This document shows, piece by piece, positions 6,884-13,438 of a stretch of DNA of 15,901 bases. The number at the start of each line of letters is the position of its first letter. The stretch's first letter is position 1. The DNA is from an uncultured Eubacteriales bacterium (GTDB taxonomy: Bacteria > Bacillota > Clostridia > Christensenellales > Borkfalkiaceae), in the NCBI GenBank assembly GCA_900556195.1, contig USOJ01000005.1, forward strand, positions 1 to 15,901, written 5' to 3'. The notes beneath the pieces were generated by a model. The model did not search any database and was not told the DNA's origin. It saw nothing but the letters and a program-made list of their open reading frames with translations. Both the position numbers and the translations under genes were made by a program.

Positions 6884-9013
6884 ATGAAAAAATATAAATC
6901 TTTGATAGCAATGACCGCTCTTACGATGGCGATTTCCACCGCCGTCGGTTGCGGCGGGTCGTCATCGTCTCAGAAGACGACGGCAAAACCGAAGGGCGAT
7001 CCCGTCGAGGCGGCGGAAGAGCACCTCGTAAGCGACGTCAACAGACTTCACGACGTAAGCGTAGACTGGAACAATCCCGTAGGCGACTTCGTAGTGAACG
7101 GAAAGACGAATTATTCTATAGTAACGACCGGCAATTACGCAAAGGCGGCGGGGTCGCTCGTGAAATATATAAACGAAGCGACGGGGGCGAACCTTCAGAT
7201 CGACGGAAGCGGAACGTGTAACCCGGATAACGGGAAATATATAGTTTTCGGCCTTAACGACGTTCTCGAAAGCAAAGGGGTAGAGGTCCCGGCTCTTTCC
7301 ACGCTCGGTTCGGCAGGTTACCGTATAAAGACGGTCGGCGACGACGTTTACGTCGGATTTTACACGCCGAGCGCGGCGCAGACGGCGGCTCTGGCTATAC
7401 TGCGCGAAGTTTTCGGTTTCGATCTCTTCGCAGACGATATGTATATATTCGAAAAAGACGGTAAAGTTCTTCCGCAAATGGATATAACCGAACGCCCCGA
7501 CTACGAATACCGTATGCCCGGCAACCAGACCATAAGCGAAGACGAAAAATTCGGTATGGCGTATACTATGACCGACCCGAAGTTTTCTATGTCGAAAGGC
7601 GGAAGCGTACACAATTTCTATTATTACCTTGCCGGCGAGAACGCTCTTAAAAACGCCGACTGGTATTCGGAGATGTTTGAAAAGCACCCGAAGTGGTTCT
7701 CTTCCGACAAAGCGGTCGTCAAAGACGAACGCGGCATCGAGGAGGTAATCGGTCAGCCGTGTTTCACGGCGCACGGCGATAAAGAAGAATACGCGGCTAT
7801 GGTAGATAACCTTGCCACCACGTTTATCGCAAAACTTGCCGAAAACGATCTTACTTCCATTATAAGTATCAGCCCGAACGACGTTACGGGTAACAATACT
7901 ACGGGTAAATGTACTTGCGCGGCGTGCCGTGAAAGTTTCGAATATTACGGCGGATCGATGTCCGGCGCGATGGTCGCGCTTTCCAACGACGTTGCGGCGG
8001 AAATGGACAGACGTTACGCCGAAAGCGGAACGGAAAGAGTTTACAGTATAGTAGTGCTTTCTTACGGTCAGGGTATAAACTCCCCCTCGAAGAAAGACGG
8101 TTCCAAATTCGTTTACGACGAAAACGGCGACGGCGTACCCGTTCAGCGTTGCGATTTCGACGAAGAGGGCAAGGCGATATTGGCGGTAGACGAAGAAAAC
8201 AACCCCGTAATGCTCGTATGCGGCGAACACGTGGCTTACGAATTCGCTCCGTCGTCGGCTAACTGGCTGCACTCTTTCTACGAACCCGAAAACGAAATGT
8301 ACGCGGCTTCGGTAAAAGCGTGGGCAGGTCTTAAGGGCGACTTGTATCTCTGGGGCTACCAGATGAACTTCCATAATTATCTGTACCCCTATAACAATTA
8401 CAGCAAACTCGTCGAACAACTCCGCTTTTTCAAAGAAATCAACGGAAACTATATGTTTATGAACGGCACGTGGGAGAACAAGAATATTCCCGCGTTCAAC
8501 AAACTCCGCGACTATATAATAGGTAAAGCGTTGTTTGACGTAAACGTAAACTATCAGGAACTCAAAAACAAATTCTTCAAGTATTATTTCGGCGAAGCCG
8601 AACCGTATATGACGAAATATTTCGACCTTATCACCTACAATATGCAGGTCAACGAAAGTTTCGTAACGGGTAACATACAGGCGGAAACGATTTCCGACGA
8701 TTCTCTCTGGCCGATAGACGCAATCAGATATTATCTCGATATATTCGCGCAGGCTTACGCGGAAATCGAACCTTTGAAAGAGACGAACAAAGACAGATAC
8801 GACGCTTTGTACGAGCATCTCTTAATCGAAGAACTTTTCCCGAGATTCGTGCTTTGCCAGCACTATCCCGATTCGTTCACGTCGGCGGAAGAACTCAAGG
8901 CGGCAAGACAGGCGTTCGCAGACGATTTCAAAAATCTCGGCAACACCACCGAACAGGAACACTTCAAGATAACCGACGCCGGCAGACCGTTCTACGAATG
9001 GGGCGTTGAATAA
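6884..9013 (+). CDS. DUF4838-family lipoprotein, putative glycoside hydrolase
   Basis: A 709-aa lipoprotein. The signal peptide ends in A-V-G-C with lipidated Cys23, followed by a Gly/Ser/Lys linker, so it is held on the outer face of the membrane. Residues about 75-200 look like the alpha/beta domain that precedes the catalytic barrel in GH20 and GH67 enzymes (SIVTTGNYAKAAGSLVKY, then YIVFGLND). Residues from about 205 match DUF4838: HPKWF (268-272), SISPND (328-333) and the cysteine cluster C343-x-C345-x2-C348, then the aromatic DLYLWGYQMNFHNYL segment. DUF4838 is related to TIM-barrel glycoside hydrolases, but activity is rarely shown experimentally, so the substrate is open; the importer upstream suggests a sugar polymer. 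An acidic insertion at 403-446 contains a DxNxDG calcium-type loop (412-417). AAGGAG overlapping the previous stop, 9 nt before the ATG, fixes the start and implies co-transcription. Confidence 0.87.
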   Translation: MKKYKSLIAMTALTMAISTAVGCGGSSSSQKTTAKPKGDPVEAAEEHLVSDVNRLHDVSVDWNNPVGDFVVNGKTNYSIVTTGNYAKAAGSLVKYINEATGANLQIDGSGTCNPDNGKYIVFGLNDVLESKGVEVPALSTLGSAGYRIKTVGDDVYVGFYTPSAAQTAALAILREVFGFDLFADDMYIFEKDGKVLPQMDITERPDYEYRMPGNQTISEDEKFGMAYTMTDPKFSMSKGGSVHNFYYYLAGENALKNADWYSEMFEKHPKWFSSDKAVVKDERGIEEVIGQPCFTAHGDKEEYAAMVDNLATTFIAKLAENDLTSIISISPNDVTGNNTTGKCTCAACRESFEYYGGSMSGAMVALSNDVAAEMDRRYAESGTERVYSIVVLSYGQGINSPSKKDGSKFVYDENGDGVPVQRCDFDEEGKAILAVDEENNPVMLVCGEHVAYEFAPSSANWLHSFYEPENEMYAASVKAWAGLKGDLYLWGYQMNFHNYLYPYNNYSKLVEQLRFFKEINGNYMFMNGTWENKNIPAFNKLRDYIIGKALFDVNVNYQELKNKFFKYYFGEAEPYMTKYFDLITYNMQVNESFVTGNIQAETISDDSLWPIDAIRYYLDIFAQAYAEIEPLKETNKDRYDALYEHLLIEELFPRFVLCQHYPDSFTSAEELKAARQAFADDFKNLGNTTEQEHFKITDAGRPFYEWGVE

Positions 9014-9016
9014 AAT

Positions 9017-9030
9017 GGGGGACAGTAGGG
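9017..9030 (+). promoter_or_regulatory. Ribosome-binding region deciding the 9033 start
   Basis: GGGGGA (9017-9022) and AGGG (9027-9030) precede the ATG at 9033. This start gives a compact lipoprotein signal peptide (MKKRNIIISLL). The alternatives, TTG at 9006 (inside the preceding gene) and ATG at 9015, would add hydrophilic residues ahead of the charged region and have no good ribosome site. The 19-nt gap from the preceding stop fits an operon. Confidence 0.55.
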
Positions 9031-9032
9031 AA

Positions 9033-10973
9033 ATGAAAAAACGTAATATTATAATAAGTTTACTCGTTTTCTTTGCGATAAGCGTATTTTGCTTTGCAGG
9101 TTGCGCGACCAAGACGAACGATAAAGGTAAAACGGATCCGATTTACGATCCGGACGCCGCTCCGAGCCTTGCGTTCGGCGATCTGACGCTCGAAACGGGC
9201 GACGTATACGAAGGGCGGGTAACCGTTTATTACGGAGATAAGGAATACGATAATACCAAAGTAAATTTCGTATGGACTTTGGCGGACGGCGCAGCCGAAG
9301 GAATATGCTCGGTCGCAGGCGGCAAGAACGGCGCGGTAACGGTTACCGCGACCGCCGAAGGCGAAACCGAATACACCGTTTCGGCAACCGTCAACGGGAA
9401 GTACGTGAATAAAGCGGTTAAAATGACCGTAGTCGAACGCCGCATCGCGCTTATACCCGAAGGGAACGTTACCGCCGAAAAAGGCGGCTACTCCGTAACT
9501 CTTTGTACTGCGGACTACGACGGGCTTAAAACGGCGGAAGATCTTACTTTCGTCGCGACCGACGGCGTAACCGATTACGGCGAAGTCGAAATTTCGTGGG
9601 ACGAAGACGACAACGACTACGACGAATTCGTAGCCTCGTTTGAGAAAAAAGACGGCAAAATCTATACTTTTAAGACCGAAGGCGTAGGCGAAACGATTCT
9701 TACGGGAACGTATACCGCCGCAGACGGCAGAACGGCAGGCGTAAAACTCTATATCCGCGTTCTTAAAGCGGTGATGAATCTCGATTACAGACCCGTTATC
9801 GATATAGAACACGGAATCGAACTCGACTTGCCCGAAGAGGTGAAAGACGCGGTCGTTTCGGTAACGTATAACGGCGTAAACGTCTTAAAATCATGCGACG
9901 GCGGAAAAGTTACGCTTGAAGCGTCTTCGTTCCCCAAAGGATCGAAGTATCTCGGCGACGGTAAAGATCTGGTTATTTCCACCGCGAATTACGACTACGC
10001 CGTGAAAGCGGACGTCTATACGATGGTTATAAAGACCAAAGCGGATATGGACGCCTGGGGCAATATTGCGAGAACGAACGGCAATTTCGATTCCACGGCC
10101 GCGCTTGACGGTTATTTCGCGCTCGGCGCAAATATAGAATATAACGGCGAATACGTTTCGCCTACCGATTGCGACGAAGTGTATACGAAAAATCTCGAAG
10201 TCATAAAAGACAACACCTGGCAGAATACGGCGAGATTCGGCTTTAAGGGCGTATTCGACGGCAAAGGTTACAACGTCGACGGAATGGCCGTAAAAGGCAG
10301 ATTGAAAAAGAGCGACGGCGGCACTGCTTCGGGCGGTTTCGTCGGATATATGAACAACGACGGCGTTGTAAAAAATATCTCGTTCACGAATGCGGGTCTT
10401 CACGAAAACAGCGGTTTTATCACCTCGTTCGGCGGAGGACTGATCGAAAACGTTAGTATTCAATTCAAGTTTTTGGGCATCGGTAAAGAAACTCAGGACG
10501 CCGGCGGACAATTGCCGAGAGCAATGGGCGCGTTCTACCCGTATACCGATAACGGTAACGGCAGAGTAGTCGATTGCTTCGTAGACGCCATCGGCGCGGA
10601 AATTCATCCGTCCGCCGTTGCGAAAAAAGTTCTTCATATCGGTACGAATACTAAAAACGTAGAAAATCTCGTCGTTTTAACCGATAACGCTTACGCCGCG
10701 CAGACCTCCGGAAGTTCGCTTACGGCTTCGTCGTATAAGCAGATGGTCGACGAGTTCTCGTCGGCAATCGCCAACTTCGGCGAAGAGTGGGAAAAGACCA
10801 ACGGAGTACCTTTCCTTAAAAATTACTATAACGCGCTTTGTGAAAACACCGCCGCGATCCAACTTTCGGGCGCGCCCGAAAAACTTTACGGCGGTATGTC
10901 GGCTACGCTTTCGATAAGCCATAAGTACGGAGGGTTGTCGATTGACGATTCGCCCCCGCCGGTATCGAATTAA
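9033..10973 (+). CDS. Ig/GLUG-like repeat surface lipoprotein, 5' part (frameshifted)
   Basis: The first 646 codons of what appears to be a single ~1468-aa surface lipoprotein. The signal peptide ends in F-A-G-C (Cys24), so it is membrane-anchored. Residues about 40-330 are Ig-like beta-sandwich repeats (for example AVTVTATAEGETEYTVSATV). Residues 333-596 form a GLUG-like beta-helix module with DGYFALGANI, FGFKGVFDGKGYNVDG and GVVKNISFTNAGL, ending GVPFLK. A further Ig-like domain begins at about 625 and is interrupted: this frame ends in the unrelated tail PPPVSN. One base more in the five-C run at 10953-10957 would continue the reading as SPPAGIELNG into the next frame, which stays open to 13438. 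No enzyme motif is visible; adhesion or substrate binding is the likely role. Either the gene is broken or the assembly has a one-base error. Confidence 0.82.
   Translation: MKKRNIIISLLVFFAISVFCFAGCATKTNDKGKTDPIYDPDAAPSLAFGDLTLETGDVYEGRVTVYYGDKEYDNTKVNFVWTLADGAAEGICSVAGGKNGAVTVTATAEGETEYTVSATVNGKYVNKAVKMTVVERRIALIPEGNVTAEKGGYSVTLCTADYDGLKTAEDLTFVATDGVTDYGEVEISWDEDDNDYDEFVASFEKKDGKIYTFKTEGVGETILTGTYTAADGRTAGVKLYIRVLKAVMNLDYRPVIDIEHGIELDLPEEVKDAVVSVTYNGVNVLKSCDGGKVTLEASSFPKGSKYLGDGKDLVISTANYDYAVKADVYTMVIKTKADMDAWGNIARTNGNFDSTAALDGYFALGANIEYNGEYVSPTDCDEVYTKNLEVIKDNTWQNTARFGFKGVFDGKGYNVDGMAVKGRLKKSDGGTASGGFVGYMNNDGVVKNISFTNAGLHENSGFITSFGGGLIENVSIQFKFLGIGKETQDAGGQLPRAMGAFYPYTDNGNGRVVDCFVDAIGAEIHPSAVAKKVLHIGTNTKNVENLVVLTDNAYAAQTSGSSLTASSYKQMVDEFSSAIANFGEEWEKTNGVPFLKNYYNALCENTAAIQLSGAPEKLYGGMSATLSISHKYGGLSIDDSPPPVSN
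10029..10820 (+). repeat. GLUG-like module A
   Basis: Protein-level repeat, residues 333-596 of the large lipoprotein. Landmarks in order are GYFALGANI, F-K-G-V-F-D-G-K-G-Y, GGFVGYM, VVKNISFT, GLIENVSIQF and the closing W-E-K-T-N-G-V-P-F-L-K. The alternating strand and turn pattern fits a right-handed beta-helix with GLUG-type coils. Confidence 0.65.
10953..10957 (+). other. Frameshift site: run of five C joining two halves of one gene
   Basis: The reading frame that runs from 9033 stops at 10971-10973. The frame that continues to 13438 is open only after a TGA at 10943-10945. The shift must therefore fall in the short overlap at 10946-10970. The five-C run lies inside it; a sixth C, or a -1 slip, gives the continuous reading S-P-P-A-G-I-E-L-N-G-N. 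A homopolymer sequencing or assembly error, or a real phase-variation-type indel, are the simplest explanations. A classic -1 slippery heptamer is not present, because the P-site codon would re-pair as GCC. Confidence 0.8.
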
Positions 10974-13438
10974 ACGGCAACACGATTAAAGTTACGGGCG
11001 AAGCGGAAAACGGAACGATCACCGTCCGCGCGAAGTCTTATCTCGACGGCAGCGAAGCAACCGCATCCGTAAGGATTATAAAAGCCGAAGAGGCTCCCGT
11101 AACGTCCGACGTTATTTTTGCCGAGGCGAAAGCAGACGCCGAAGTAGACCTTGCATTCGCGGCCGATTATCTTGCCGCCGCGGTAAAGGTTCGCCAAGGC
11201 TCGACCGAAACCGACGGCGTAACGGTAACCAATAATAAAATTAAACTCGATCTTTCGGCTTACGCGGAAAAATCGACCGCGATTACGTTCACGATTTTCT
11301 CCGAAATAGACGGCACGCTCTACTACGTAGACGTAGAAGTTCAGCCGTTCAACTACGTTTCGGACGGCGAAGGGTTATTTAATACTTTCGCAAGCGGAAC
11401 CGTAAAAGGTTATTACGTTCTTAAAAACGACGTAACCGTCACGACCGCGTTTACCGCGAAAAGGGCGACTCTCGAAGGCGTTCTCGACGGTAACGGCTAT
11501 GCGGTTAAAGGCGTAACGGGTCAAAAGTGGGATAAAGCGGGCTTTATTCAGGAGATTGCATCCGGCGCGACCTTGAAAAACGTCGCGTTCACCGAAGTAA
11601 ACCTTTCCGGCAGCAACTCGATAGTCGCTTCCAACCAGGGTACGATCGAAAACGTTTACGTTCAATATAGCAATATGGATTGCGACGGTCAGCGTTATAT
11701 GGCTACTTTCGGAAGCGTATATCAGACCAATAACGGAACGATAAGAAACGTAACGGTCGATTTCAACGGTAAGATCAAGAACAATCCGAATACGACGGGC
11801 GATAAGATTTGCTTATTCGCTTCCGTTGCGGACGCTTCGCAGATTGCTAACGCGGTAGTCTACGGCATACCCGAAAAATACGCCGATTACGTAACCAATC
11901 AATCCAAGTCCGTTTATATCGTGCTGACCGACGGGACGACTAACGGAACGGCAGTTCCGACCGCGGGTTGGGACGGCGATTGCTGGATAACCAAGTCCGA
12001 GGGCAGCGTACCTTTCTTCAAAGGATATACCGCGCCTTCCGCCAAAGGTTTTGCCGAAAAGGTAACCGAAATCGAATTAGGTTCTTCGGCAACGTTCGCG
12101 CCGCTCGCGCTTAACGTAATAACTCTCGGCGACGACGCCGTAGGATTAGGCGTAACGTTTGAAAACGGCGTCGTAACCGTACCCGATAACGGCGTTTCCG
12201 TAGGCGCGACTTTCAAAATCTACGCAAGAAATATCTTCGACTACGCCAACGCGGAAGAAGTAACGGTTACCGTCGCGCAACCGCTTGAACGCATAGAGTT
12301 AGAAACTGCTACGACCATCGATCTGAACGCATCCGTATCTAACGGAACGATTGCCGCAGCAGATAAAAACGTAGAAATCGATTTAAGGTCGGTTTATACG
12401 GGCAGCGCGACCGACGTACCTCTTACTATCGGAAACGTAAGCGTTCAGACGGGCGAGATAGCGGACGGAATTCTGTCGTTCAACGCAAAAAATATTCCCG
12501 TTACCGTATACGGCAACGGAACGCTTTCGATTAAAATCGCAAGCGCGGGTAAACTTATAAGCGCGCCCGTACTCGTCGTAACGAAAACGATCGGTACGCT
12601 TGACGAACTCCGCGCGATTAAAAATTATACCGACACCGAAACCATGCAGGGCGGCGGCTATTACCGCCTCGGCGCGAATATAAAAGTCGGTAACTGGTAT
12701 ACGGGAAAGACGGAGTCGTCCGTCGATGCCGATTATCGGTTCGGCGTAAAATACGGATTCAAAGGTACGTTAGACGGCGCTGGTTACGCTCTCGATGCCG
12801 TAGGCGTAGCAAAAGTCGGAAGTTCTTCTGGTTTTATCGATACGTTAAACGGCGGAACGATAAAAAATATTTCCTTTACCGATCTGGCGTTATCTACCGG
12901 TTGCGGTCTTACTTATACGGGTACGGGAACGCTTGAAAACGTTTACGTAAAATACTCCAAAGCCGGTCCTGCGTCGTATGCGGCTTTGACGAATATAGTC
13001 AGCGGCGGTTGGGCAGGATATTATACTTCTACGTTCTTCAGTAAAGATAACGCGCCTGCCGTGGTTACGATGACGAACGTCGTAGTCGATTTATCTGCCA
13101 CACACGATACCGCAGTAGGGTTCTGGGAGAAGCCGGACGTTAAAGTCAGAGCGTTATTCGGCAATATAGACAAAGCGTCCGATCTTAAAAACGTTGCGGT
13201 TATCGGAGCAAATAAAGCCAAAGAAGGGTCTAAAACAGCCTCCGATTCTTCGGGTCTGAGATTTAATATCGTATGCGACGCGGCATGGTCGTGGAATAAC
13301 GGCGCGAAAGCGGGCATCTACGTCAACTATTCAGACGACGGCTCGACCAACGGCGTTGCGTTCCCCGCAAATAACTGGAATACGAATTTCTGGACGGTTG
13401 ACGCCGCTGCGGGCACTATAACCTGGAAGACTAAATAA
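10955..13438 (+). CDS. Ig/GLUG-like repeat surface lipoprotein, 3' part (no own start)
   Basis: An 827-codon continuation of the gene that begins at 9033. The frame has no convincing start codon with a ribosome site, and the only early candidate (TTG at 11573) lies in the middle of a module. It opens inside an Ig-like domain (GNTIKVTGEAENGTITV), then has a second GLUG-like module (11369-12022: KGYYVLKNDV, LEGVLDGNGYAVKG, TLKNVAFTEVNL, ending SVPFFK), Ig-like segments (about 12060-12580), and a third module (12587-13435: GGYYRLGANI, YGFKGTLDGAGYALDA, TIKNISFTDLAL, GTLENVYVKY) that ends at W-K-T-K. No anchor signal other than the N-terminal lipidated Cys of the 5' part is present. Its TAA overlaps the ATG of the phosphatase gene by one base. 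If the frameshift is real, this half is probably not translated and the gene is a pseudogene. Confidence 0.8.
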   Translation, partial: PAGIELNGNTIKVTGEAENGTITVRAKSYLDGSEATASVRIIKAEEAPVTSDVIFAEAKADAEVDLAFAADYLAAAVKVRQGSTETDGVTVTNNKIKLDLSAYAEKSTAITFTIFSEIDGTLYYVDVEVQPFNYVSDGEGLFNTFASGTVKGYYVLKNDVTVTTAFTAKRATLEGVLDGNGYAVKGVTGQKWDKAGFIQEIASGATLKNVAFTEVNLSGSNSIVASNQGTIENVYVQYSNMDCDGQRYMATFGSVYQTNNGTIRNVTVDFNGKIKNNPNTTGDKICLFASVADASQIANAVVYGIPEKYADYVTNQSKSVYIVLTDGTTNGTAVPTAGWDGDCWITKSEGSVPFFKGYTAPSAKGFAEKVTEIELGSSATFAPLALNVITLGDDAVGLGVTFENGVVTVPDNGVSVGATFKIYARNIFDYANAEEVTVTVAQPLERIELETATTIDLNASVSNGTIAAADKNVEIDLRSVYTGSATDVPLTIGNVSVQTGEIADGILSFNAKNIPVTVYGNGTLSIKIASAGKLISAPVLVVTKTIGTLDELRAIKNYTDTETMQGGGYYRLGANIKVGNWYTGKTESSVDADYRFGVKYGFKGTLDGAGYALDAVGVAKVGSSSGFIDTLNGGTIKNISFTDLALSTGCGLTYTGTGTLENVYVKYSKAGPASYAALTNIVSGGWAGYYTSTFFSKDNAPAVVTMTNVVVDLSATHDTAVGFWEKPDVKVRALFGNIDKASDLKNVAVIGANKAKEGSKTASDSSGLRFNIVCDAAWSWNNGAKAGIYVNYSDDGSTNGVAFPANNWNTNFWTVDAAAGTITWKTK
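11369..12022 (+). repeat. GLUG-like module B
   Basis: Protein-level repeat in the 3' half of the large lipoprotein. Landmarks are GYYVLKNDV, LEGVLDGNGYAV, AGFIQEI, TLKNVAFT, TIENVYVQY and the closing CWITKSEGSVPFFK. It is the shortest of the four copies, lacking the long loop before the F-x-G-x-x-D-G motif. Confidence 0.65.
12587..13435 (+). repeat. GLUG-like module C
   Basis: Protein-level repeat that ends the large lipoprotein. Landmarks are GYYRLGANI, F-K-G-T-L-D-G-A-G-Y, SGFIDTL, TIKNISFT, TLENVYVKY and the closing F-W-T-V-D with W-K-T-K. It is close to module A in the LGANI and NISFT segments. Confidence 0.65.

Noticed and set aside
6962..8818. 618-codon open frame on the minus strand opposite the DUF4838 gene
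   Set aside because: The plus-strand gene has a lipobox, ribosome site and family motifs. The antisense frame has no recognisable domain and reflects codon bias of the sense gene.
9006..9032. TTG 9006 or ATG 9015 as the start of the large lipoprotein
   Set aside because: They add hydrophilic residues before the signal peptide and lack a good ribosome site. ATG 9033 gives a standard lipoprotein signal.
10953..10959. Programmed -1 frameshift signal
   Set aside because: The site G-CCC-CCG does not let the P-site tRNA re-pair after a -1 slip. No clear stimulatory structure was seen downstream by eye, so an indel is more likely.
11573..13438. Independent gene starting at TTG 11573
   Set aside because: The frame is open and homologous in content from 10946, the TTG lies inside a GLUG-like module, and no signal peptide or ribosome site is present.
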